Source: an uncultured Verrucomicrobia subdivision 3 bacterium
GTDB lineage: Bacteria > Verrucomicrobiota > Verrucomicrobiia > Limisphaerales > UBA11358
Assembly (NCBI GenBank): GCA_903827955.1
Contig: CAIKKJ010000061.1
Coordinates: 69,788 to 115,425 of the forward strand
DNA: 45,638 nucleotides
Direction: 5' to 3'
Below the pieces are notes generated by a model. It saw only the letters and a program-made list of their open reading frames with translations, searched no databases and had not been told where the DNA came from. Shown here one piece after another: positions 18,239-27,383 of the stretch; positions within the stretch are counted from its first letter, which is position 1, and each line of letters opens with the position of its first letter. The position numbers and the translations under genes were made by a program.

Positions 18239-19989
18239 CCCGGACGCGGACTATCATATTTTCCCTCGCCATGGCCTGTGGCGTGGAACTTTCCGCCGCC
18301 ACACTGCAAGTTGAAATCACGCCCAAAGTTTCCGGCGAACCGCTCCAGCCCGCGTCCTTCCGTTACCAGACTACCGGCGGCGAGACATTTTCCATCACGC
18401 GCGTCAGTTACCTCGCCAGCGATTTTGCGCTGCAACGCAACGACGGTTCGTGGCTGGAACTTTCCAATTCCGTCGCGTGGCTGGACTACGAGGCCAACCG
18501 CAATTCAGTTCACCTGGACAAAATTCCGGCGGGCGAATTCCGCGCCGTGCGTTTTCTCGTCGGCTTGAACCCAAATTTGAACCACGCTGACAGCGCGCAG
18601 TTTCCGGCGAGCCATCCGCTCAATCCCAATCTCAACGGTCTGCACTGGAGCTGGCAGGGCGGCTACATTTTTCTCGCGCTCGAAGGCTTATGGCGCAACG
18701 CCAGCGGCGAACTCGACGGCTGGTCTTACCACTTGGCGCGCGACACCAATTCCGTTCGCGTCACCCTCGCCGCGCCGCTGGCAATCACCAATGAAACTAA
18801 AGTGGAAATGGATTTCGACCTCGCCACGCTGCTGCACGCGCCGCGTTCGCTGTCATTCGCCAAGGACGGTTCTTCCACGCACTCGCGCGACGGCGACCCG
18901 ATCTCCGCCGCGCTCGTGGCGAACCTACCCGGCGCGTTCCGCGTGCATCGCGTCACGCAATTGAGCGAGACTGAAATCGCCAGCGCGCATCCCAAGCCGC
19001 TTTATTTGCCGGCAAAATTTACGCCGTATGAATTTCAGATGAGCGCGACGTTTCCGATTCCCGACCTGCCGCGCGATAATCCCCTGCTCGTCGAACGCGT
19101 CGAGCTTGGAAAAAAACTTTTCTTCGACAAGCGCGTTTCCATCAATAACCAGCAGTCCTGCGCCGATTGCCACGCGCCAGAAAAAGCGTTCACGGACGGA
19201 CGCCGCACGGCGCGCGGCGCGGAAGGCACATTCGGCGAACGCAATTCCATGCCGCTGTTCAACCTGGCCTGGAAGAAAGAATTTTTCTGGGATGGCCGCG
19301 CAAAAAGTTTGCGTGAGCAAGTTTTGCAGCCGATTCAAAACCCGATTGAGATGCACCAGTCGCTGACAAACTTGGTCGTGAAGCTACAAACAGAAAAGCC
19401 GGAAGCCAGTTACCCCGCCCGCTTCGCCGCCGCGTTCGGCTCGCCGGAGATCACGGCGGAAAAAATTGCGCTCGCGCTGGAAAATTACCTGCTCACGCTC
19501 ACGTCGTTCGACGCCAAGTTTGACCGTGTGCTGCGCGGTGAGGAATCGTTCACCGCCGAGGAGCAGCGCGGGTTTGAATTGTTCTCCACGGAATACGACC
19601 CGCGTCGCGGGCAGTTCGGGGCGGATTGTTTTCATTGCCACGGCGGGCCGCTGTTTCAGAGCCAGGCGTTTGCGAATAACGGCTCGGACGGCGCGCTGCT
19701 CGACTTGGGCCGCGAAAAAGTTACGGGCAAGGCGAGCGACCGGGGGAAATTTTCCACGCCCAGCCTGCGCAACATCGCGCTGACCGCGCCGTATATGCAC
19801 GACGGACGTTTCCGGACTTTGGAAGACGTCATTCAGCATTACTCCACCGGCGTGCCACGCAGCCCGACGCTCGACCCCAACCTCGCCAAGCATCCCGACG
19901 GCGGGGTGCCGTTGAGCGATGAAGACAAGCACGCTTTGGTGGCGTTTTTGAAAACGTTGACGGACGAACAGTCTGTCCGGGCGAAATAA
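18235..19989 (+). CDS. MbnP-MbnH fusion: copper-site-type domain joined to di-haem MauG-like peroxidase
   Basis: A 584-residue exported protein with a signal peptide to about residue 22. Residues 23-245 match the MbnP family: a beta-rich domain with HWSWQGGYIFLALEG (His137, Trp138, Trp140), Trp153, and WSYHL (Trp163, His166). Residues 262-575 form a di-haem cytochrome c peroxidase/MauG-type enzyme with two haem motifs, CADCH at 309-313 and CFHCH at 465-469, plus the APYMHDG block near Met521. Known MbnP and MbnH are separate proteins; MbnH oxidises a Trp of MbnP to kynurenine to build a copper site. Here enzyme and substrate are one chain. I chose the ATG at 18235 because it overlaps the YHYH stop and leads straight into the signal peptide; a GTG at 18202 is also in frame. 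Copper binding and self-modification are inferred. Confidence 0.86.
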   Translation: MTRTRTIIFSLAMACGVELSAATLQVEITPKVSGEPLQPASFRYQTTGGETFSITRVSYLASDFALQRNDGSWLELSNSVAWLDYEANRNSVHLDKIPAGEFRAVRFLVGLNPNLNHADSAQFPASHPLNPNLNGLHWSWQGGYIFLALEGLWRNASGELDGWSYHLARDTNSVRVTLAAPLAITNETKVEMDFDLATLLHAPRSLSFAKDGSSTHSRDGDPISAALVANLPGAFRVHRVTQLSETEIASAHPKPLYLPAKFTPYEFQMSATFPIPDLPRDNPLLVERVELGKKLFFDKRVSINNQQSCADCHAPEKAFTDGRRTARGAEGTFGERNSMPLFNLAWKKEFFWDGRAKSLREQVLQPIQNPIEMHQSLTNLVVKLQTEKPEASYPARFAAAFGSPEITAEKIALALENYLLTLTSFDAKFDRVLRGEESFTAEEQRGFELFSTEYDPRRGQFGADCFHCHGGPLFQSQAFANNGSDGALLDLGREKVTGKASDRGKFSTPSLRNIALTAPYMHDGRFRTLEDVIQHYSTGVPRSPTLDPNLAKHPDGGVPLSDEDKHALVAFLKTLTDEQSVRAK

Positions 19990-20040
19990 ATTTCTTTCCG
20001 TTTGAATTTGCCGCGGTTTGACGTTTTACTTCTGCCGCCA

Positions 20041-21171
20041 ATGTCCCTAAGCCATTTCAAGTCCATCCTGATTGTTGCGGTCCTGTTTCTTCCCGCCGGG
20101 CTTTGCGCCGCCGCCGAAAGCACCAACACGCTGACTCAGGTCTGGCATTTCAAACTTTCTGGCGCAGCAACCGTCTCGTCACCGGCGGTTGCGCCGGATG
20201 GCACGATTTATCTAGGCACGTTTCAAGGCTGGTTTTTTGCCTTTTCACCAGTCGGCAAGGTGCAATGGAAATTTAAGGCAGGACTGGACATCAAGTCATC
20301 CGCCGCCATCGCCGATGACGGCACAATTTATTTCGGCGCGCGCGATCGGAATTTCTATGCACTCTCACCGAAAGGCAAATTAATCTGGAAATTTGCCACC
20401 GACGCTTGGGTGGATTCCACCCCGGCCATCGCAACGGACGGCACAATTTATTTCGGATCATGGGACAAAAACTTTTACGCACTGACACCGGACGGAAAGT
20501 TGAAATGGAAATTTGCCACCAGCAATGTCATCACCACTTCCCCGGCCATCGCCGCCGACGGCACGATTTATTTTGGCTCGCACGACAAAAATTTTTACGC
20601 CCTCGCACCGGACGGAAAGTTGAAGTGGAAATTTGCCACGGGCGGACAGATTGATATTTCCGCCGCCATCGCTACGGATGGCACGGTTTATTTCGGCGCG
20701 ACGGACGGGAATCTCTTTGCGTTGCGGCCTGACGGCTTGGAATTTTGGCGGTTGCACACCGGCAGCTACACGGCAGCTTCGCCGGTGCTGGATGCAGATG
20801 GAAACCTTTATCTGGCGGCCAGCAAGAATCACATCTCCGTCACGCCTGACGGAAAACTTCGCTGGTCATCGGGCAGCGATGTGCCGATGGATATGGCACA
20901 ACTCGTATCCGCCGACGGTCGGGTTTACGGCTCCGTGCCGTGGATGCACCTCGGTGTCTCCGATCGCACGGGAAAATTTGACTGGGGATTTCACATGGAA
21001 GACAACCTCACCTCCGCACCGAACCTCAGCCGCGACGGGCTGATTTATGGAACCGACGGCAGCCAACTGTTCGCGCTCCAGCCAGCCAACCCCGCAGTGC
21101 TGGAACAAAGCTCCTGGCCGATGTGGGGTGCCAATCCACGCCACACCGGGCGGGTTCAAATCCAGAAATAA
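20041..21171 (+). CDS. Secreted PQQ-like/BamB-like beta-propeller repeat protein
   Basis: A 376-residue protein with a signal peptide (MSLSHFKSILIVAVLFLPAG, cleavage near CAAA). At least seven repeats of about 40 residues follow, with the core (S)PAIAxDGTIYFGSxDKNFYAL and then PDGKLKWKFAT, which is the blade pattern of PQQ-like propellers. The repeats lack obvious PQQ ligands or dehydrogenase motifs, so a scaffold or surface role is more likely than enzyme activity. The start at 20041 gives a clean signal peptide; the frame extends upstream to 20002. It begins 51 bases after the MbnP-MbnH gene on the same strand and could be its third operon member. It converges on the DUF2203 gene. Confidence 0.85.
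   Translation: MSLSHFKSILIVAVLFLPAGLCAAAESTNTLTQVWHFKLSGAATVSSPAVAPDGTIYLGTFQGWFFAFSPVGKVQWKFKAGLDIKSSAAIADDGTIYFGARDRNFYALSPKGKLIWKFATDAWVDSTPAIATDGTIYFGSWDKNFYALTPDGKLKWKFATSNVITTSPAIAADGTIYFGSHDKNFYALAPDGKLKWKFATGGQIDISAAIATDGTVYFGATDGNLFALRPDGLEFWRLHTGSYTAASPVLDADGNLYLAASKNHISVTPDGKLRWSSGSDVPMDMAQLVSADGRVYGSVPWMHLGVSDRTGKFDWGFHMEDNLTSAPNLSRDGLIYGTDGSQLFALQPANPAVLEQSSWPMWGANPRHTGRVQIQK
20191..20770 (+). repeat. 120-bp tandem DNA repeats encoding propeller blades
   Basis: Successive blades keep strong nucleotide identity with an exact 120-base period. The string GACGGCACRATTTATTT recurs near 20320, 20440 and 20560, with diverged copies near 20200 and 20680. Similarity at the DNA level, not only in protein, points to fairly recent duplication or gene conversion among the central blades. 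Confidence 0.75.
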
Positions 21172-21174
21172 GCA

Positions 21175-21558
21175 CTAAAGTTTTTCCCGCCCGCTGAACC
21201 CGGTTTCCAAATCGTGCCAAAATTCAATATCGTCCTCGTCTTGTTCCCAGCAGAGAAAAACCTCCCTGCCGCCAATTATGGCGGGAAAGTCCACCAATCC
21301 GCGCATCACGTCTTTGATGAAAATACTACGATGCTGAAACTCGGCAAGGGTTGCCTGCATCCCGGCTAACGCCCGGATCCAGTTGTTCACGGTCTCGCCG
21401 CCGATGTCGCTGCCAGACTCCGCAAGGCCGCTCAGTCGCTTTTCATAACGCGCAACGTCGTCTCGATAACGGTTAAGCTCCGCCAGCCACTGGCGAACCT
21501 GCGGCAACAACTCTCGGGCTTCCTCACGCGTGTAATGTTTGTCGAAACGGTGCGGCAT
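21175..21558 (-). CDS. DUF2203 family protein
   Basis: A 127-residue cytoplasmic protein starting with MPHRFDKHYTREEARELLPQ, which matches the N-terminus of the DUF2203 family. The C-terminal half has the family pattern GLVDFPAIIGGREVFLCWEQ and then DDIEFWHDLETGFSGR. Function is unknown; members are small helical proteins. I chose the ATG at 21558 because conservation begins there; an in-frame start at 21594 adds 12 unconserved residues. It lies downstream of the 33-residue basic protein on the same strand, and its stop is three bases from the convergent propeller gene. Confidence 0.82.
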   Translation of the reverse strand: MPHRFDKHYTREEARELLPQVRQWLAELNRYRDDVARYEKRLSGLAESGSDIGGETVNNWIRALAGMQATLAEFQHRSIFIKDVMRGLVDFPAIIGGREVFLCWEQDEDDIEFWHDLETGFSGREKL

Positions 21559-21627
21559 AAAAAAGACGTTCGCGGCGGACGCAAAAAGCACCACCGCGAA
21601 CGGTTGAAATCACATGGCTACGGCAGC

Positions 21628-21729
21628 TTACTTCTGCCAGGTGCGCTTCTTGTGACGATTCAAGCGCAGCTTCTTGCGCCGTTTGTGTTTGTTGATCTTT
21701 GCCTTGCGGCGTTTTTTAATTGATCCCAT
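21628..21729 (-). CDS. 33-residue basic COX24/AURKAIP1 (mS38-like) domain protein
   Basis: The minus-strand frame from ATG 21729 to TAA 21628 encodes 33 residues beginning [20 protein letters not shown] and continuing [13 protein letters not shown]. Over half are Lys, Arg or His. This matches the short bacterial proteins of the COX24_C/AURKAIP1 family, related to the mitochondrial small-subunit ribosomal protein mS38, with the shared K(I/V)NKHKRRK core. A role on the ribosome is the likely reading but is inferred. It is below usual gene-calling length and easily missed. It lies between atpC and the DUF2203 gene on the same strand. Confidence 0.85.
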   Translation of the reverse strand: MGSIKKRRKAKINKHKRRKKLRLNRHKKRTWQK

Positions 21730-21847
21730 AAATGGATGCGTAGTTAGTTAGCAAATTGTGAAGGTTAAGCCAAACAAAATTTCGCGGTTGCGGCAAAGCG
21801 TGCATGGATGGCGCACACCAACCTACTCCAAGTAAAACGAAAAAACA

Positions 21848-22258
21848 TCAGCGAGAATGCCGGCGCTTGACGTTCAACTGCGTCAGCGCATGCATGAGTG
21901 AAGCCTGAACGGTGGCTGTTTCTTCATCGTTCAACTTTTGCGTGAGTCGGTTCTCGGCCTTCTGACGGGCTTCCTCGGCCTTGGCTTCGTCAATATCGTC
22001 GGCCTTAATCGCCATGTCGGTCAACACGGAGACTTGATTGCGTGTGACCTGCACAAAACCATCGCCCACGGCAAGAAAAATACTTTTACCGTCCTTGCGC
22101 GCGTGGATTTCGCCAGACGCAAGTTGCGTCATCAGCGGCATGTGCTCCGGCAGGATGCCCATCTCGCCGTCAATGCCGGTGAGCGTGACCATCTCCACGT
22201 CTTCGGAGAAAATTTTCGCCGACGGCGTGACGATTTCAAGTTTGAGCGTAGCAGCCAT
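21848..22258 (-). CDS. atpC: ATP synthase F1 subunit epsilon
   Basis: The 136-residue epsilon subunit is part of the central stalk and regulates rotation. The N-terminal beta-barrel is typical (LEIVTPSAKIFSEDVEMVTL, GEMGILPEHMPLMTQLASGE), followed by the C-terminal helical hairpin (about 88-130, DEAKAEEARQKAENRL). It is the last gene of the atp operon, 37 bases after atpD, as in most F-type operons. Confidence 0.96.
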   Translation of the reverse strand: MAATLKLEIVTPSAKIFSEDVEMVTLTGIDGEMGILPEHMPLMTQLASGEIHARKDGKSIFLAVGDGFVQVTRNQVSVLTDMAIKADDIDEAKAEEARQKAENRLTQKLNDEETATVQASLMHALTQLNVKRRHSR

Positions 22259-22295
22259 TTAATTTGATGCGCGAGTCGTTTATCAATTCAGCGGC

Positions 22296-23768
<1,473 letters not shown>

Positions 23769-23775
23769 TTATTTT

Positions 23776-24654
23776 TCAACCCAACGCCATTTGCGCCGTG
23801 GTGATTTCGAGCAACTCTTTCGTGATGTTCGCCTGCCGCAGCTTGTTGTATTCGAGCGTGAGATCTTTGATAATCTGCTTCGCGTTGTCCGTCGCGTTTT
23901 TCATCGCCACCATGCGCGCGCTCTGTTCGCTGGCCTTCGTCTCCAGCAAAATCTGATGCATCTGAAAATTCAAACTGTGCGGCAGCAATTCGCCGAGCAC
24001 CTGTTTTTCATCCGGCTCAAATTCGTAAACTTCCGCCGTGTCGTGCGACGCTAGTTCGGTTTTTTCGGCGCCGATGCCAGCGCTGACCGCCGCCAATTTT
24101 CCAATCGGCAGGAACGGAACCGTATGCGGCGACTGCGTGAGCGTGTTGATGAAACGCGGAAACAAAATATCCACCGCGTCCACTTCGCCCTTCAAAAACA
24201 TCTGCTGCGCCGACTTGGAAATCGCGCGCGCCTCGCCGTATTCCGGCGTGTCTTTGTAGGAAAATTCCGCCGCGAGATTGCGCTTAGTGCGGGCGATGAA
24301 CGCTGCGGCTTTTTTTCCGGCCGTGATAAAAACCGTCGTGTTCTTGTCGAGTTTCGCGACTTCGCGAAAAAGATTTCCGTTCAAGCCACCGCACAGTCCG
24401 CGATCGGAACTCACCAAGATGACCAGACGTTTTTTCACCGGACGCGCTTGCATCAATTCGTGACTAAAACCAACCGCGCCGGACGCAGCTTCCGCCATCA
24501 TGACGTTCAGCAATTGAGCGTAAGGACGACCAACGAGCGCCGCCTGCTGCGCTTTCCGCATCTTGGCAGCAGCGACCATCTGCATCGCCTTTGTGATTTG
24601 GGCGGTGTTCTTGACCGACTTGATACGTCGGCGTATGTCGCGCGTGCTGGCCAT
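23776..24654 (-). CDS. atpG: ATP synthase F1 subunit gamma
   Basis: A 292-residue rotor shaft subunit. The N-terminal helix MASTRDIRRRIKSVKNTAQI and TKAMQMVAAAKMRKAQ is diagnostic, as is the SSDRGLCGGLNGN motif near residue 82. The C-terminal helix (MKNATDNAKQIIKDLTLEYN then KLRQANITKELLEI) completes the coiled coil that turns inside the alpha3beta3 ring. It starts 6 bases after the atpA stop. Confidence 0.97.
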   Translation of the reverse strand: MASTRDIRRRIKSVKNTAQITKAMQMVAAAKMRKAQQAALVGRPYAQLLNVMMAEAASGAVGFSHELMQARPVKKRLVILVSSDRGLCGGLNGNLFREVAKLDKNTTVFITAGKKAAAFIARTKRNLAAEFSYKDTPEYGEARAISKSAQQMFLKGEVDAVDILFPRFINTLTQSPHTVPFLPIGKLAAVSAGIGAEKTELASHDTAEVYEFEPDEKQVLGELLPHSLNFQMHQILLETKASEQSARMVAMKNATDNAKQIIKDLTLEYNKLRQANITKELLEITTAQMALG

Positions 24655-24660
24655 GAAAAA

Positions 24661-26193
24661 TCAGCGATAGGTCTGTTTGAATTCGCCAACCGCCGCCTTG
24701 AGTTCCGCGGTGATGGCGTCGCTGATGGCTTTTTCGTTGCGAATCTTGAGCAGCAAATCCGCCTTGCGCGTCTGCAAAAAGTCAACCAGCTTGCCTTGAA
24801 AATCTTTGACCTTATCCACCGAAACATCGTCAAGCAGGTTGTTCTGCACGGTCCACAAAACCGCGACCTGCACTTCGACGGGCAGCGGGTTGTATTGGTT
24901 CTGCTTGAAAATTTCGATGATGCGCTTGCCGCGTTCGAGCAACGCCTGCGTCTTCGCGTCGAGGTCGGAACCGAATTGCGCGAACGCCGCGAGTTCGCGG
25001 AACTGCGCCAAGTCGCCTTTGATACGTCCTGCCACCTGTTTCATCGCTTTGATCTGCGCGGCGGAACCGACGCGCGAGACGGAGAGACCGACGGAAACAG
25101 CGGGACGAACGCCTTGGTAGAACAAATCGGTTTCGAGATAAATCTGACCGTCCGTGATGGAGATCACGTTCGTCGGAATGTAGGCGGACACGTCACCGGC
25201 TTGCGTTTCAATAATCGGCAGCGCAGTGAGCGAACCATTGCCGTATTTTTCAGACACGCGCGCCGAGCGTTCGAGCAAACGGCTGTGCAAATAAAACACG
25301 TCACCGGGATACGCTTCGCGACCGGACGGACGCTTCAAGATCAGCGCGACCTGGCGGTAAGCGACGGCGTGCTTGGACAAATCATCAAAAATGATCAGCG
25401 CATCCATGCCGTTGTCCATGAACCATTCGCCAATCGCCGCGCCCGCGAACGGAGCAAGGTATTGGTTCGTGGCGGAATCGGAAGCGGAGGCCGCAACGAT
25501 CACCGTGTAAGGCAAGGCACCGGCTTCTTCGAGAACGGCGACGACACGAGCGATGTTCGACTGCTTCTGGCCGATCGCGACGTAGATGCTGTAAATCGGA
25601 CGGAAATCTTTTTCACCAGATTTTTCGGCGGCGATGTTGATGCGCGCCTGATTGATCATCGTGTCCACGCCGATAGTGGTCTTGCCCGTGCCACGGTCGC
25701 CAATGATGAGTTCGCGCTGACCACGGCCAATCGGGATCATCGCGTCAATCGCCATAATGCCCGTCTGCACCGGCTGGCTCACGGGTTTGCGGCGGATGAT
25801 GCCGGGTGCAATTTTTTCAACGGGATAAAAAGTGGTTTCCTTGATCGGCCCTTTGCCATCAAGCGGCTGGCCGAGCGTGTTGACCACGCGACCCAACATT
25901 CCTTTGCCGACCGGCACCTGCAACAGCTTGCCGGTGGTGCGGACTTCGGAGCCTTCTTTGACCTTGGTGTAATCGCCGAGAATAATCGCGCCGACTTCCG
26001 TTTCCTCGAGGTTCAGCGCGAGGCCGACCACGCCGCCGCCGAAGTCCAACATTTCGTTGAGCATCGTGTCGGTGAGACCTTCGATCTTGGCCACGCCGTC
26101 GCCGATTTCGCGCACGGTGCCGACGTTCTGTTTCGCGGTCGCGGTTTTGGCACCGGCGATCTGCGCTTCGATTTCTTGCAACAAATTACTCAT
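24661..26193 (-). CDS. atpA: ATP synthase F1 subunit alpha
   Basis: A 510-residue non-catalytic nucleotide-binding subunit. The Walker A loop GDRGTGKT, the [13 protein letters not shown] lead-in, the [13 protein letters not shown] segment and the visible arginine-finger region [13 protein letters not shown] are all intact. Length is normal. Gene order atpH-atpA-atpG is standard. The sequence before its ATG is pyrimidine-rich and has no Shine-Dalgarno, so translation may depend on coupling or on a Shine-Dalgarno-independent mode. Confidence 0.98.
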   Translation of the reverse strand: MSNLLQEIEAQIAGAKTATAKQNVGTVREIGDGVAKIEGLTDTMLNEMLDFGGGVVGLALNLEETEVGAIILGDYTKVKEGSEVRTTGKLLQVPVGKGMLGRVVNTLGQPLDGKGPIKETTFYPVEKIAPGIIRRKPVSQPVQTGIMAIDAMIPIGRGQRELIIGDRGTGKTTIGVDTMINQARINIAAEKSGEKDFRPIYSIYVAIGQKQSNIARVVAVLEEAGALPYTVIVAASASDSATNQYLAPFAGAAIGEWFMDNGMDALIIFDDLSKHAVAYRQVALILKRPSGREAYPGDVFYLHSRLLERSARVSEKYGNGSLTALPIIETQAGDVSAYIPTNVISITDGQIYLETDLFYQGVRPAVSVGLSVSRVGSAAQIKAMKQVAGRIKGDLAQFRELAAFAQFGSDLDAKTQALLERGKRIIEIFKQNQYNPLPVEVQVAVLWTVQNNLLDDVSVDKVKDFQGKLVDFLQTRKADLLLKIRNEKAISDAITAELKAAVGEFKQTYR

Positions 26194-26207
26194 AGGGGGA
26201 AATTAAA

Positions 26208-26600
26208 TTAAAAACTCTGCGCCAACTTTTCCAAACGCGTTTTCACGCTGCCATCATACAAATCGCTACCCACTTGAATCCGCAAACCGCCGATGAGCGA
26301 CGGATCCACGCTGTAGGTCACATTCAAACCCGCGCCATAGCGCTTTTCCAAATCGGCCTTGATGGCGGTCTGCTGCTCCGGCGAGGCAGCGACTGCCCCT
26401 TCGACTTTCGCGGAACGCTGGGCAAGGTTCAAACCCACCAAACGATGCAAGCGCGAAAGGATTTCCACATAACCGCGCGGCTTCTTTTCGGAAAGCAACT
26501 TCACGACCTGACGCACGCGGCTATCATCGAGCAAACCGTTCACCGAGCAACTGCGGAATAGTTGACGGGCGTCGCGCTGGGCTTGTTTGGAAATTTTCAT
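26208..26600 (-). CDS. atpH: ATP synthase subunit delta, short form
   Basis: The protein has 130 residues against about 175-180 in typical delta subunits. The C-terminal part is well conserved (VTYSVDPSLIGGLRIQVGSD, DGSVKTRLEKLAQ). The N-terminal helical domain, which binds the top of the alpha3beta3 head, appears compressed to roughly 70 residues (QRDARQLFRSCSVNGLLDD onwards). It is not a mis-called start: atpF ends only 10 bases upstream. I believe short delta subunits are shared by other Verrucomicrobiota; this is from memory. It forms the peripheral stalk with subunit b. Confidence 0.9.
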   Translation of the reverse strand: MKISKQAQRDARQLFRSCSVNGLLDDSRVRQVVKLLSEKKPRGYVEILSRLHRLVGLNLAQRSAKVEGAVAASPEQQTAIKADLEKRYGAGLNVTYSVDPSLIGGLRIQVGSDLYDGSVKTRLEKLAQSF

Positions 26601-26610
26601 TCCGTCGAAA

Positions 26611-27099
26611 TCAGGACAACTGCTTCTGCGTTTCTTCCGCGAGACGTTTTTGGTCGTCAGCGGTGAGGACTTTGCCCGTGACCGTCGCCGTGGTCTTCAC
26701 GACGAGCTGGCCAACTTCGCGTTTGAGTTGCGCGAGCATCTGCGCGCGTTCCTGCGCGGCGGCTTCACGCGCCTTGACGACGATCTGCTCAGCGGCAGCA
26801 ATGGCCTTCTGCGTTTCGGTTTCCCGAACGCGGGCGGCGGCTTCGCGCGCATCGGCGATCATTTTATTCGCCGTTTCGCTCGCCTCGGTCAAAGTTTTTT
26901 GGCGGTCAACTTCCGTCTTGGCCAGTTCCGCTTTGATCTTGTCCGCGCCAGCGAGACTGTCGGCAATTTTCTGCCGGCGTTCCGCAAGCACGACCGCGAT
27001 CCGCTTAAAGGCCAATTTGTTCAGGAGCAGAAAGACCAGCGAGAAGCTGATCAACTGCGCGATGAACTCCGGCCATTTTACGCCAAGTGATTCGAGCAT
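26611..27099 (-). CDS. atpF: ATP synthase F0 subunit b
   Basis: A 162-residue peripheral-stalk subunit. One N-terminal membrane segment (about 7-27, WPEFIAQLISFSLVFLLLNK) is followed by a long charged helix rich in Ala, Glu, Lys and Arg (RRQKIADSLAGADKIKAELA and on) that dimerises as a coiled coil. A GAGG sequence lies just before the ATG and supports the start. There is a single b gene, so the stalk is probably a homodimer. It is 11 bases downstream of atpE. Confidence 0.95.
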   Translation of the reverse strand: MLESLGVKWPEFIAQLISFSLVFLLLNKLAFKRIAVVLAERRQKIADSLAGADKIKAELAKTEVDRQKTLTEASETANKMIADAREAAARVRETETQKAIAAAEQIVVKAREAAAQERAQMLAQLKREVGQLVVKTTATVTGKVLTADDQKRLAEETQKQLS

Positions 27100-27110
27100 A
27101 ACGCCTCGTA

Positions 27111-27317
27111 TTACTTGGTCGGGATCACGATCCAGGCGAGAATCGCCATACCTTCGGCGAGCGCCATGCCGATGAACATGAACGTCAAAATTTTTCCAGC
27201 GAGTCCGGGATTGCGGCTCATGGCGATAACGCCACCAGCGGCTGCAATGCCGATGCCGATGGCCGCGCCACCGAACGCCAGACCGATGTGAAGATTTCCG
27301 TAAGCTTCAGCTAACAT
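27111..27317 (-). CDS. atpE: ATP synthase F0 subunit c (proteolipid)
   Basis: A 68-residue helical hairpin that forms the rotor ring. Helix 1 is Gly/Ala-rich (GGAAIGIGIAAAGGVIAMSR), the polar loop is Arg35-Asn36-Pro37, and helix 2 holds the ion-carrying Glu55 (GMALAEGMAIL). The residue after Glu55 is Gly, and helix 1 lacks the Gln of sodium-type rings, so proton coupling is expected. A purine-rich AAAGAAAAG stretch precedes the ATG, and a stable hairpin lies further upstream (27348-27371). Confidence 0.96.
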   Translation of the reverse strand: MLAEAYGNLHIGLAFGGAAIGIGIAAAGGVIAMSRNPGLAGKILTFMFIGMALAEGMAILAWIVIPTK

Positions 27318-27347
27318 ATACTTTTCTTTCTTTTGGTTTTGGTTGTC

Positions 27348-27371
27348 GCCGCCGCATTTGATTGCGACGGC
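27348..27371 (-). promoter_or_regulatory. Intercistronic RNA hairpin between atpB and atpE
   Basis: As RNA of the atp operon, GCCGUCGCA pairs with UGCGGCGGC across a six-base AUCAAA loop. All nine pairs form, including one U-G; on the other strand that position would be an A-C mismatch. No U-run follows, so it is not a typical terminator. It lies about 30 bases before the atpE start, where it could stabilise or process the mRNA to favour the many copies of subunit c needed. Confidence 0.6.
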
Positions 27372-27383
27372 AAATTGTTAATC

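Noticed and set aside
18235-19989. Reading the gene as an ordinary cytochrome c peroxidase
   Set aside because: About 225 residues before the haem domain match MbnP landmarks in one uninterrupted frame behind a single signal peptide.
24124-26211. 695-codon open frame antisense to atpG, atpA and atpH
   Set aside because: It lies fully opposite conserved ATP synthase genes and has Arg/His/Asp-rich composition typical of an antisense shadow in moderately GC-rich DNA; no domain is recognisable.
26208-26600. AtpH as a frameshifted or mis-started normal delta subunit
   Set aside because: Only 10 bases separate it from the atpF stop, so there is no room for the missing 45 residues, and both ends of the protein look intact.
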